A stretch of 64,000 nucleotides of DNA, from NCBI RefSeq assembly GCF_000321225.1, contig NW_004450582.1:1312039-1376038 (forward strand). Direction: 5' to 3'. The position numbers and the translations under genes are program-made. Shown piece after piece: positions 23,659 to 36,100 of the stretch. This DNA comes from Odobenus rosmarus divergens (lineage: Eukaryota > Chordata > Mammalia > Carnivora > Odobenidae). The stretch's first letter is position 1. Each line of letters opens with the position of its first letter. The notes below the pieces were generated by a model, which did not search any database, had not been told where the DNA came from, and saw nothing but the letters and a program-made list of their open reading frames with translations.

Positions 23659-24951
23659 AGAAGGAGTTGGGATTCATGGAATTTAGAATCTTGAGGGAGA
23701 GGTACTGCAGAGTTTGGATCCAGACATCTGGGGAGTTTGGTCCCTGGCGCCTGAGAAGTTTAGAAGAAAGACCCCACAGCTGGTAAACAGACCTCTGAGA
23801 AGGGGGCACACCCTGTCTGGTGCTGTGGCCTCAGGAATTCAGAGAAGAATTCAGTTGAGAAAACCCCACAGAGCTGGAAATCAGACCTCAGGAGACCATG
23901 CCAGCCCGCTGGTACTCAGATTTCTGTGAGGGCATAATGAGGCTGCTCTGGGGAGTGCAGGAAAAAACCAACAAACTGGTAACTGGAACCTACTGGGGAT
24001 CAACTGCTACTTACAGAGTGAAGAACCATTATTAGGGTTATTAGATGTTAATATGAGCGGGAAGTAAAACAGAAGGGAGAAGGTGCCTTGTGCCCCTCTA
24101 GCTTCCTGTCTCCCTGTAGCACACTCTTTGGGCAGAGTCTGTTGGGAACACACCTGGCAACGCTCCAGATCACAAAGTTGAGAAAAGAGGGGCACATTTG
24201 AAAAAGCTCAGTAACCAACCCATTCCAATTCTGGCTACTTAGCCTGTATACTTAACTTTTCTATGCATATTTGAGATTCCATATAATCCTTTTGAAAAAT
24301 TCATACTTTTACCAAACAAGATGTAATCATCCTTCTCTGTTACTTAAAACAGCATTTAACAGACAGAATTGGTTAAACAGGAGAAGAAGAAAAAAAAACA
24401 AAACACTGAGATATCACAGAGGTAGTGATGATAGGAAGCAGCTTCCATGCCTTGGGCTAGGGGAGCAAAGGGATGGTTTGGGTTTATCAGCGTGTAGAAG
24501 CCTGGGGGAAGGGCCCTAGAAAGCCTGGACCTTGAACCCTGGGGGAAGTGCTGTCTGGTGTTGGTGCTGGTGCCTCAAGAGCACAAAGGAGAGATGACCT
24601 GAGGAGCTGGGACAGAAAGCTTTGAGGAGAGGATTCCGGACAGTTGATGCTGGTATCTCTGAGGGGGTGTCATGATGCTGGTTCTGAAAATGTGGTTGGG
24701 GGAGACTAGAAACTAGAATCACCTGCTACTGAATTAATTGCTGCTGCCAAAGTGGAGATCTCTTCACTGGTGTTAAGCCATTTGATGATGGCATGGCCTT
24801 TGCATAGTTTTCTTCTTGTTTCTTGATCTTGGTGTTCATCGAGCTTCTTGGGATTGCGGGATCACAGTTTTTATTAAATTAGGCAAAATTTTCAGCAATG
24901 ATTACTTTTTTTTTGGTCCCTCCTGCCTTTCTAGCATTGAAAGGCTCCAAC

Positions 24952-25017
24952 TGCATGTATATTAGTCCATTTGAAGTTTGCATGTATGTTGCATGTATAT
25001 TAGACCATTTGAAGTTT
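24952..25017. repeat. Imperfect internal duplication inside the L1 sequence
   Basis: A 28-bp unit starting TGCATGTATATTAG and ending CCATTTGAAGTTT occurs at 24,952-24,979 and again at 24,990-25,017 with one mismatch. Confidence 0.85.
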
Positions 25018-25340
25018 CCCCGAGTTCATTAATGCTCTGTTAATTTTTCCCCAGTCCTTTTTCTTTGTGTTTCATTTTGGATGGTTTCTGTTGCTGTCTC
25101 CCAGTTCACTACTCTTGTCTTCTGGAATTTCTAGTCTGCTTTTAGTCTCTTTCATTGTATTTTTCATCTCAGACATCAGTTTTCATTGCTAAAAATTTGA
25201 TTTGATATTTTAAAATATCTTCCATGTCTCATTTGTTCAATAATTCTTCTTTGACTTTATCAATCAGAATATAGTTAAAATATATGTCTTAATGTTCTTG
25301 TTTATGAATTCTATCGTATGAGTAGGTGAGTTTTGATTTC

Positions 25341-25390
25341 NNNNNNNNNNNNNNNNNNNNNNNNNNNNNNNNNNNNNNNNNNNNNNNNNN
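25341..25390. other. Assembly gap of 50 N
   Basis: Fifty consecutive N within the L1-derived sequence. The true length of the missing sequence is unknown. Confidence 1.
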
Positions 25391-28300
25391 TATCATGGGC
25401 CTTATTTTTTTGCTTCTTTGTATGCCCAGTGATTTTTAATTGGATGAAAGACCTTGTAAGTTTTACGTTGTTGGATACATTTGTATTTGTATAAATATCT
25501 TTCTGCTTTGTTTTGGGATGCTGTTAAGTTACTTGGAAAGAGTGTGGTTCTTTCTGATCTTGCCTCTGTTAGGTGGAACTTGAATAGCATTTGCATTAAA
25601 CCTAATTTTATCCCACTATTGAGACAAAACTCTTTGAGTACCCAAGCTATTGTTCCATGAATTAGGATGTTTTCCACTCTAGCCGATGGTAATAAGAACT
25701 ATTCCTGGTTCTGTGTGAGCTCTGACAATTGTTCCTCCAAGCCTTTCAGGGAGTTCTTTCCTCGGCCTTGGGCCATTTTCTCATACACTTGCACTGATCC
25801 ATACTCAACATAAGACTGTGGGGATCCTATAAAGATCTCCCAAGCTCTCTTCCCCACAGCACAGCTTTCTCCTCTCGTTACTCTGGGCTGTGAACCTTAG
25901 CCCCTTTGTCCTTGCTACACTGTAAGCTTTGTGTTTTCAACTCAAGGAGTCTGCTTAACTCCACATGGGCTCTTCCTCCCTGCAGTGCAGGTTGGAAACA
26001 ATCTCTATGCAGAAAGCTGAGCAATTGTGGAGTTTTTTCACTTGATTTTCATCTTTCAATGATCACAGTCATTCAGTGCCCACTGTCCAATATTTTGAAA
26101 ACTGTTCTTTCATGAATTTCATACATTTGGCTTGTTTTTTAATTGTTTCAGGCTTGACGGTAAATCCAGTTTCTCTGATTCCATCTGGGCCCAAACTTGG
26201 AATCACCTTGCTTTTTAAAGTACATATTTCACTGAATACAGAAATATAGGTTGCCAGTTTTTATTCTAGAACTTTAAAAGTGTTATTCCACTGACTTTTG
26301 GCTTACATTGTTCCTAATGATAAGGCAGTCAGTCATCATTCATGCTTTTCCTTCTGGCTGTTCTCAAGATTTTTTTCCAGTGTCTTTCATTTTCAGCAGC
26401 TTGATTATAAAGCTGATAGATGTAGTTTTCTTGGTATTTATCCTGTTTGGGATTCAATGACTAAGTCCTGTTTTCCCGTTGTCGAAGCCCATATTCCTTC
26501 CAATACTTTTTTCTGCTCCTTTCTCTCTTTCTCTCCTTGGCCTCCTATTATATGTATGGTAGGCCACTTGATAGCATCCCAAAGATCTCTGAATCTCTTA
26601 ATTTTAAAAAAAGTTTTCCCATTCTTCAGCTTGGAAAAATTTGTTATTAGGTATTCAGGTTCACCAGCTCTCCTACCCCTACCCCTGTGATCTTTTTTTC
26701 CAATATGCTGTTAATACAAAAAAATTTTTTGTCAGTTACTGTATTTTATTCTAGGATTTACATTTCATACTTTTATTTAGCTTTCATTTCTCTGCTAAGA
26801 GTATCTGTTCAGTCATTAAAATATTTCTCTTTAATTTTTTAAATAACTTTCTTTTATTTCTAAGAACACATAAAACCTACTTTATAATCCTTATCTGTTC
26901 AATCTAGCGTTTGGGCTATTTCAAGCTCAATTTCTGTCGATTGCTTTTTTTCTCCCCCCGCCCCTGTGGGTTTTAGTTTCCTCCTTCTTTGCATGTGTAG
27001 TAATTTTTTATGATACACTTGGCATTGTAGAGATGTCTTAGATGCTCTAGAACATGTTATCTTTCTTTGAAGAATATTTATTCTTGTTCTAGCAAGCAGT
27101 TCTATACTGGCTGATCACTTTGAACTTGAATAGCTTTGGTTTTATACTTTTCTGGGATGGTCATGATGGCTCAAGTTGTTTCCCAAGGTCTTCTAACTTG
27201 ATGGGACTTTATCTACAAACTCTCGCTTTTCTGCATAGCTGGTGAAGGCTTAATTTTCGGCGACTTTGTCTGTACCTGTCAAGAGTAGTTTTTACTGTGG
27301 AGTCCTTCTAAGGAATTTCCGTAAATTTTATGGATGAATTTCCAGGTTATTTTGTATCTCAGATGGATTCCCAAAGTGTTAAAAGGTGTTCCTTTCAGTA
27401 TTTTTCTCTAAGAAAATTTATAGGAAATTGAGAGTAAATTTATGGAGGCTACACTAGGGGTTATGTAGAGATCTCACCAGGGCTGGGTCTGCTCACTTTC
27501 CTCTCGATGCTTGCACTAGCAGAGTGGAACAGTATTAGAAAGTTTGGATTCAATAAAGGGGTTTATATAGAGACTGGCTGTTTGTAAGTAGGAGAAGACA
27601 CTGTTCATTCAATAAACATTTAGTAAGCGTCTACTTTAGGAATTGGGTATGAAGGAGAATCCTAGATATAGCCTCTGGCCTCAGGAAACATCTAATCTAA
27701 AGAACTGTGCAGCTTGCATTATTTATCTCTGGAGCTAGTCTTATTGGTCTCCTGAAGGCTAAAGTACACCCTAAAACCAGCAGTGGGGGGTTTCCTAGAG
27801 GCTGTGATTTTCTATTGTGACATTTAGTTTTTCCCAAAAGGCATTCCTCCCAGTTAGTCTAGTCAGAGATCTTTGTGGAGTTATGTAAGGGGCCCCTAGG
27901 AAGGAGGTGGGAGGGGCAGGCAGGTACCATTCTACCGCTCTTCTCTGGGGGCTTCTTTTCCTTATTTAAGACAAAACAAAATTAAAAAAACAAAAAGCTG
28001 CAGTTGCTACAGACAACTCCCAGAGAAAGGTGGTATTTCCAGCAGTCCTGGGTCCCGAAAAGAAATGTCAGTCTGGACTCACATCTTCCCCGCTCCTCAC
28101 CCACTCTTTCTCCACCATCTTGTTTCCTCAGTGTCCTCTTGGCTGCAGGCCTCTCCAACATCTACTCCCACATCACCTCACAACCTCCTTTCCTGGCCTC
28201 TTTGTTCCTTTCTGTCCTCAGAGTAGAGGACAGGAAAGAGGCTGACGAAGCTGGTGCTCTGAGCTCAGTTTTATGGGAAACGCTCAGTGTTTTGGTGGAG

Positions 28301-28959
28301 AAGGGGCATAGTTATCAGGCAAAGAATATCTTCCAGTATCCAAATATTTGGGTTTACCCCATCAAATTTGTAAAAGAAAGGTGATAAAATAAAAAGCCAG
28401 TAAAATCTGGTAAACTAAAAGGAATTATTAAGAGCCACACTTAGTAGGGTCTAATCTGAATTGGGGAAAGATAATCAGTTGCTCTGAGAGGACTAAAGTC
28501 CTGAATCTGGATTTCTGTATCAAACGGGATATTTTAATAGCTGAGAGGCTTCCTGAAGAGCATTAGGCACACTGCCTTTGCTTTGGTGTGGGGATAGGGT
28601 GGGCAATGAATCAGGGCTCCTGCCAGGCCCAGATGGTCCTGGTCCAGGCTGGTCCCGTGGGCTCTTTCCTTCCTGAGTGTGGTTCCAGACTCTTGGCCCA
28701 ATTCCTGCTTCTTTTCTTGTCCCTCAGCCTGGCTGTGGAGTGAAACATAATTTGTCCTATTTTAGTTATTCCCATCATCCCCTCCCCCCCAATGAACACA
28801 CAGTCTTTCAGATAATGGAAAAACAGGGAATAATATATTCACACAGTGAGAAATTTATATCTGTACTTGGTCCTGTTTTAAAGTTTCTTACTTTAAGCTG
28901 GTATCATATGCTAAGGCTTTCTGTCTCCCATCTAATCTAAGGGAAGGGAAAGAAAGAAC

Positions 28960-29065
28960 TGAACTCAGTATTCTAAGATCTTTCACATATAACCCCACTT
29001 TACAGATGGGGAAATTGAGATTCAAATATGAGTCAGGTAGCATATACAAAGTCACACAGTAAGTA
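28960..29065 (-). repeat. MIR SINE fragment, antisense
   Basis: CCCCACTTTACAGATGGGGA followed by CAAAGTCACACAGTAAGTAG, the complement of the MIR core. Confidence 0.75.
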
Positions 29066-29499
29066 GAAAAACTAAATTTGGACTCAACTCTCTTGGACTT
29101 CTGTATAGCCTGCATTATCTTTACTCTCAGATATCATAGGTCAGTGTAGAAAAAAAATTTTAAGCATAGAAAGCATCTTTTCAAGACCTGGAATTTTATA
29201 TATTATACCACTGTATAAAATAGGTTAAATCAGAGTTTCTCTTGTCAAGGCTGCAGAGAGGAGATTTGGAGCCTGATTTGGAAATCACTGGCCCACGTCC
29301 CATAGATTCCCTCCTCCACAAAGACCCTTGCAGGTGAACGTGAAAGTGGATTGGGAGCTGATCATTCCATGGCCACAACTAGACTTGGTGTCAGCAGTCA
29401 TTTACATCTTTGGGAAATTTCAGGTGGCTGACCACCCCTTCAAAACAGCACTAAATAATGTCAGGAAAATTGCCTTTGGACATCCTTTCTTAGTGTTTT

Positions 29500-29676
29500 G
29501 TTTTTTTTTTTTAGGGTTTTATTTATTTGAGAAAGAAAACAAGTGATGGGGAGGGGAATAGAGAGAGAGTGTGTGTGAGAAGCAGACTCCCCACTGAGCA
29601 GGGAGCCCAGTGTCCTGGGATCATGACCTGAGCGGAAGGCAGCCGCTTAACTGACTGAGCCAGCCAGGTGCCCCCT
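29500..29676 (-). mobile_element. CAN-SINE, antisense
   Basis: T-run, TTTATTTATTTGAGAAAGAA, purine body, then GAGCCAGCCAGGTGCCCC at the right end. An internal deletion has removed part of the central region (GAGCCCAGTG joins directly to TCCTGGGATC). Confidence 0.92.
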
Positions 29677-30502
29677 CTCTTAAGTTCATACTTATGCTTT
29701 GAAGTAGAAATTGTAAAGGATGCCAATAAATTGACAAATATTAGTTGATTCTTGTCCCAATTTTCCCCACAATAGCCGGGCCAGAGCCAGGAAAAGATAC
29801 ACATTTGCTGCAAGTTAATCTGTGGTGCGGTTTATGCGGGAAACATAACAGTGTCAGGGTCTTCAGCTCCCTGGAGGCATGTGGCAAAACAGTGTGACTT
29901 GCACCGGGGAAGAGATGAAAGTGGCAGAGCCATTGTGCCACAGGCTAAAGACAGATACCCTGATCTGTTGTCTAGCTTACAAAATACAGCCCTTTGCAAG
30001 GTGAGGAGGTCTAGAGCATTAATAACTTGTAACAACCCAGGATCCTGCAGCCAGTGAGGGAAGACACATTTTACATTAGGAAAACAGCACAGGGAATTTA
30101 GTTTATTACCTCTTCTCTATAACCAATCTAATCGTAGGGCAGAATTGAGACATTTGGGTAATTCATTTCATTTGTCTTGCAGGAATAGGGGAAAAAAATG
30201 GAGGAAGTGACTATTGTTATTTTATGCCTTGGCGACAGCACAGCGGATTGACAAAATGCAAATTAGAACAGCTATCTGGAATGGCTTGGATGCTTCTTGC
30301 TTCTTGTAGCATTTGTCAAACTGAGTCTCCCACAGCCCTGTCGGACATGAGTGTGCAGATGAGACAGATGCCTGTCTTGCAGAGTTGCTGACTCCAACTT
30401 TGACAGCACTGAGCACAGAGGCTTGTCACCGCGAATCTGGGGAGCCGGGCTCGCGGAGGGCGTTGTGTGGTCAGCGCTCCCACAGAGGATCGCGGAATCA
30501 CC

Positions 30503-30514
30503 TGCGCATGCGCA
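30503..30514. promoter_or_regulatory. NRF1 palindromic site
   Basis: TGCGCATGCGCA, a perfect match to the NRF1 consensus on both strands. It contains CpGs that would normally decay if methylated in the germline. Confidence 0.6.
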
Positions 30515-30766
30515 GTCGGGAGATGTCGCAGTGCTGGAACGAGTGGGAGGTCTGGTGGTCACTTGGAGAACAGGACAGCATTTATTCCGTGCCGCTCTGC
30601 CAGGCCCCGGCTGGAGCTTTACGCAGCCACAACTCCACAGAGTTGGTATTACTTTGTTTTTGTGGGGACACTTAGGCTTAGGGATGGTCGGGCACGTCTC
30701 AAGGGCTCGCTGCTACAGTGTGGCGGAGCATGGGCTGCTCGAACTCCCAAGTCTGTACTTTTTCAG

Positions 30767-30774
30767 TGACGTCA
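30767..30774. promoter_or_regulatory. Full CRE (CREB/ATF) site
   Basis: TGACGTCA palindrome in AGTGACGTCACTC; methylation-sensitive in its active form. Confidence 0.55.
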
Positions 30775-31519
30775 CTCTGCTGCCTCAGAGCACCAGGCAC
30801 CACACCAAAGGCTTTGCATTTCATCTTCAACGCTGTGGAGGAAGCTCTTCTGACTCCCATTTACGAACAAGGAGCCTGGTTCTCTGAGGGGCCGAGCGGT
30901 GTTCACAGCGGCATGTGCTCGCTCCAAGCCTCTATTCTTTACCCAGGAGAGTTGACTCGTAACTCTTACATCTTACACTTCGTACAGATTGGCGCCTTTG
31001 TCTTAGACGGAACTTGCCTGCACAATGGCAGACGTTTTCACTGAATGTGAGTCAGGTCGTGGCACTGCTCTGCTGGGCAACCGTCTGTGTGGGTGATGTG
31101 TACTAGACACGAAACACACATTGCTGATGCACTTGGCAATAGAGAATCAGAGCAGAAAGGCAGGCCTGGACAGTCCAAGACTCTGATCTGGAGGGTCAGC
31201 GCCTGCTTCGGCACCCCGTGCCTATGACACAAGAGTCCACATTGCATCACAGGCTGCACCTCCTTTATATTCTGAGCTGTGTGACTAGGTGTGGTGGGGG
31301 TGGGGGCTCACTTGTCACCCTGGGGAAACTGGCCCAGCCTAATTCAGGGACCAGCTTCAGATACTCTAATCAAATTTATTCAGGAATTCCAAGATGGCCC
31401 TTGGGGACAGTGGGTGGTTAGCTTGTCCCAGGGAGCCATGAAATACGCTGTGTTTTTCCACGTATTGTTTTCAGCCCCACCACATGTTATGGCATCTTCT
31501 TGAAGCCCTGTGCTACCAT

Positions 31520-31600
31520 AAAGCCACCATCACCATGTCCATTTCACAGATGAGACAACTGAGTCACAGATGGGCAGAGTTTCAGCTCAAGTCTCTCTCT
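31520..31600 (-). repeat. MIR fragment, antisense
   Basis: TCCATTTCACAGATGAGACA followed by ACTGAGTCACAGATGG, the complement of the MIR core. Confidence 0.6.
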
Positions 31601-33009
31601 GTCCATCGTCTCTTGTTCTAAGCAGCTCCCTTCTGCTATGCTGCTGGACCCTTGGCTGGCCTGTGTCCCAAGCTCGCTCACGGGTTACGGGAGAATGTAA
31701 TCTAGTTTGGTTTGGGACATAAAGGAACCCTTCCAAGACCATTCTGTTTTATATCTGCAAAGGCGGTAGTGGTTCCAGTGAACTTTTCCTAGTTTTCCTG
31801 AGCATCACTGCACACGCCAAGCCTCATGGCCTCCTGTACGTTTGGGCTTTGATTGATGTGAAACCATAGTGGGACCTATTGTTAATAGGAATCCAGGACT
31901 TTGATTCAGAGCCAATAGCCTTACATAGGGCTAAAGAATTCAAGTGGGTTTCCTAAGTAATGGTCTTCTTATGATAGGGTTTAAAAAGGGATAACAAAGA
32001 GGAGGAGAGATCTAATGCAGGGGAAAACCACTTCTGGAGAAGAATGCATATATTTCCATAGAAGACTTTATTTAAAAGAACCATCATTGCTCCTGTGGCC
32101 TCTTCCTGAGCACTTGTTTGCATTGTGGGGTAACCTTGCTCTGCTCTGTTTCATTTCTCACCTGCCTTCTGGGAATTTTATTAGGAAGTACACACCACTG
32201 CCCTGGAAAACACCCATGGTAATGGAGGCCACCCACGGTCATAAAGTGTATCCTTGTGCTGCCATATTAGTTCAGAGCAGCTTGACTGCCCGGGCTGGCG
32301 ATACCAGAATCACTGTGAGAACACAATGGAAATGTGTTACTTGGTCACATCATGGGCCTGTGGGCAGGTATTCCTGCTCCAGGTAGTGATTCAGGGCCCC
32401 AGCCTCCTTCTGTCTTTTTGGCACCACCATCTCAATCTGGAGGGAGGAAGGGAGGGACAGAGAGAGACAGACAGACAAACAGGCAGAGATGGAAGTTTGC
32501 TCCTGGGTGATTTTCAGCAATCACAGTCCAGGGAGTAGAGTTGACCGTTTCTGCCTATCTTCCTTGCACAGCACGGACTGTAAGTAGCTGGCAAATGTGG
32601 GCTTGATGTGCTCTGTTACATCGGCAGTAATAGTAAATTCACTGTATTTTGTGGAATAGCACATGAGCTAGAGCTGTCTGTGGAGGCTTGGAAAGAGATT
32701 GTCACTTTGGAGTCATCTAGAAAGAAAAGTTTCAGAAGGCAGGATTGGAGGTTAAGTTGCCCATATGGGCTCTGGTGACTGATACAGTGGGTTTTATGAA
32801 TGCTTGCTGAGTGCAGGAATGGGAGTGTACATCATTAGTATTTCTTAATATGGCTCTGCGGTCTTTAACACTTTCATATGGCAGGGTAGTCTTTTTTGAC
32901 CCTTCTAGAAAAAAAAATCACCTGTCCCGCTCTTGGGCCCACATTGGATGCTTTATGTTTTTCTATCACAGTGCGTGTAACACTCCGTTGCCTTTAGTTT
33001 CACTTCTAA

Positions 33010-33110
33010 CTTCCCCTAATAGAATAGAAATTCCTCGAAGCAGGAACCTTGTCTCATCCATCTTCATAGGCCCTGAGCCTCATAGGGGATGTTGAGTAAA
33101 TAAATGATTT
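33010..33110 (+). repeat. L2-like 3' end
   Basis: TTCCTCGAAGCAGGAACCTTG, CTCATCCATCTTCATAGGCC and GTTGAGTAAATAAATGATT follow the order of the L2 3' terminus. Confidence 0.55.
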
Positions 33111-36100
33111 TTTGAGAGGGTTAGGAGTTGACTGTTTCTCAAATGGAATGGTTTGAAATTAGACCTGTGTTCAAAGCAGCTCTGGGCGCTAGCACACATA
33201 GCGCCTGCCCTTTTACCAAAATGGGGACACGATTTGGGCGTCAAGCCTATATCCACGAGAGGTATAGACTCAGACATTCTTAATGTTAGCAATAAGGTGG
33301 TTATATGTGTAAACAAAAGAAGGAAATGCTTTCTGACAAATGAAGGGATGGACTGCCTGTTGAGGGGGCAATTCTGCATGCCAGAAGGGCTCAGTAGAAA
33401 AGAACTCACCATCTACCAGGGATCTATATGGTTGAGGAGAATCCTCTTTGGAGGAGGAGAGGAGGCTAGCTGGGTGATTCTCCTCAAGGAACAGGACCAT
33501 GTCAGGGTAGTGACGGATGAGCAGCAAGAACAATGAGAAGCTAGTTCGCTGTTCTACAAGCCATAGGGAAAAAAGCCTAACACCGTTCTCTTGACTGGTA
33601 GGCACTGTCGAAAATATACTGACAATGTTTTGAGATATGTAAGTGAAACATAGTGAAAAAGACTTGACTACTGTTTTCTTGTTCCTTCCAACAACAACCG
33701 GATTTCATGGCACATTTTTAAAAGTGACCATATGGCACCACTTGTGCTTCTCACAGTGCCTAGCGTATCGCAAGTCATCAAGAAATCTTTCACTGGTCAA
33801 TGGATTGATTCATTCAACAGGATTCGGTCAACAAACATTTGTTGAATTAATGATTGAAGAAACAAAGGACGCTACCTTTACTCCGGGCTTAAGGGCCCCA
33901 CTTCTCTCAAGTTCTTGGAAACTTTGACCTGCTGTTTTCCACATCCCTAACGGTTCTGGTGACTCTGCCCTGAACGGCTTTCAGTTTCTTAATGTCCCTC
34001 GTGATACAACTCCCAGAGCTACACATCACACTCCATCTTTCATCGAGTGAACCCACCAGGATCAGGCCTGGCCATAAGCACTGGCTGAAACCGAACACAA
34101 AACTCTTGCTGTTCTGAAGGACCAGGTGTCAGAGATATCATAGCTCGCGTTTTTTGTTTTTTTTTTTCCAAATGCATCCAAATGGGGCTGTGAAAAACTA
34201 GGGGTAGAAATCTGCATGTGTTCTGTTTTTGTTGCTTTATAACCCCTTTGCCCAAAGGAGATGTTATATTTAGTCCTGGGCATGGCCTCTGGACTTGGAG
34301 CCTGTGCCAAGTACCCGGCTAGAAAGCTGTGAGCCAGGAAGCGAGCCAGCTCATTTGAAGCACATTATATCAGACGTTTCCTGAGGTGGAAAGGAAGGCC
34401 TCCTTGCTAGAAAGCGGGGAGGATTTTGGCTCTTAGAGATTGGATTCAGTAACTTTAACTCCTTGGCTAAGGGCCAATCCTCCAGCAAGCAGCTATCATA
34501 TGGTCTGTAAAAAAATTCAGATCCAACGTCTCCAGCCCCTGCCTTCTGTGTTGACACCACAGCCTTCTTTGAGAGATGTATCGCCTTTTGGGGCAGGGTG
34601 GGGGGTATGGGAGGGGAAGCCTTTAGAAAAGGAGAGACATTAGAAAATCTGATTAAAGATTTTATAAGAGATTAAAATAATCTTACTAACTTCTCTCAAT
34701 TTGAGGGGTCATGTTGACTTTGTAGTGGAAAATGATAAGCCTTGAATTAAAATGCTGTCCAAAAAAATGTTGTCATCCATCACTTTTTTTTTCCTTTTCA
34801 AGTTAAATAACATCATATAATGTGTAGTGAGGGATATATTGGTATTAAATATTAAATTTATAAATTAGGCCCTCATGGTAACTTTAGAAATTGACTTTTG
34901 CAGTGAAGAAATTGGATCTCCACACACTGAAAGTTAAATACTTTGTGATTCCAAAGACTTCCCCTCTTTCCATGCACCATGTAGGCTATTTTGACCTGTA
35001 TGTGCCAGCACCTCTGAGTTCAGAACATTGTAGCACCACTCAGATGATTAAAACAGCAACAACAACAACAATAACCTTATTAATAATACAGAGGCCCTGG
35101 CAACCTCCCCTCTGAATGCTCACATTGAGTCCTGGAGTAGAAGTGAAGCTGGTTAAAGCGGTTTTAGGGTACATGAGAGGACAAGATGCAAAGCACCTTT
35201 GGGTGAATTGTCATACTGATACTCTTTATATCTGAAAAATCTGGAGCTATGGTAAGACATTCTACAGCTTGTGAGCGGAGACTTGGGAGAGAGAAGTCCC
35301 GAAGGCATCTGTTGGGATGAAAATCCAAGCCTTCTGACGGATGCTTTCCTCACTATAAATTCTACAGCCTCAGGAGCACCCGTGTCCCAGTGAACAAAGT
35401 GACTGCTCTGGAGACCCCTGAAGGAAGGATCTGGTAAAGTGCTTTCGTGGGAACTTTCTGTGGTCTCAGTTCGGCGTCTTCAGTCTAAATGCTGGATACT
35501 TTATCTTCTCTTTTGGGAAAACTGATCTGGTACCATTTGATCCCGACAGTGAAGGGGGTGCTCAAGAAAAAAACATGAAATATTTACGAAGTGCTTTAAG
35601 TTTCAGGGGAAGTAACAGTCCGGTCTGCGGAGCCAAAACGAATTCCAGCTTACCCGCTCCATCTTATTGGCCCCCTCCGAGGTTGCCCGTGTCCCTCCTG
35701 ACCTGTCCTTGTGTGGAAATCTAAGAATGTCACACATCCCCTTGCCACCTTTCTTTAGCCCCGTGTGTTCCTGAGAATGGAGCGATACCTTATGAACATG
35801 TCCAAGAAGGGAAATGGAACAGGCAGGGGTGAGAAGAGGGGGTGGCAGCAGGGAGGTGAGAAGGGGGAGGAAGGGAGGCGAGGGAGAACTCACAACACCT
35901 GAGGAGCCCAAGCTGTTAAGCCACGGGGTCTGGGTGTCCTCTGCCATTCCCCCTGCAAGGTGAACCTGAGACTCACTGACCAGCTCTTGCAAAGACCCGT
36001 GCCAAGGTCCGCTGTGGCCAAGCCTTCTCAGTGGCAGGAGACGGCAGGGTGCGGAGCTGTTTGCTTGGCATCCTTCGCCACCACTAAGGTCACTGGTAAA

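Larger units (their letters stand above)
24790..27420 (-). mobile_element. Ancient L1 (L1M-type) 3' sequence, antisense, with an assembly gap
   Basis: The T-rich strand carries phrases typical of the complement of old L1M 3' ends: GAGCTTCTTGGGATTG, TCAGCAATGATTAC, CTTTGTATGCCCAGTGATTT, GGATGCTGTTAAGTTACTTG and CATGAATTAGGATGTTTTCC. In a second block starting near 26.15 kb it has GGCTTACATTGTTCCTAATG and CTTGGTATTTATCCTGTTTG. The order suggests two partial copies or a rearranged one. No open reading frame of L1 survives. Confidence 0.7.
30421..30780. promoter_or_regulatory. CpG-rich patch with NRF1 and CRE palindromes, possible orphan promoter/enhancer
   Basis: By eye about two dozen CpG dinucleotides in 360 bp, against a strongly CpG-depleted background. 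It contains the perfect NRF1 palindrome TGCGCATGCGCA (30,503-30,514) and the full CRE TGACGTCA (30,767-30,774). Both motifs are typical of CpG-island promoters. No known transcript start belongs here: EPS8 and PTPRO both end towards this interval. Function is inferred. Confidence 0.45.

Noticed and set aside
28004..28384. 126-codon open frame on the + strand
   Set aside because: No domain, no splice or promoter context, low-complexity Ser/Leu/Pro content; chance frame in intergenic sequence.
30385..31044. Overlapping open frames of 96-154 codons on the + strand
   Set aside because: They overlap in several frames within a CpG-rich patch, where stop codons are rare. No recognisable domain or splice structure.
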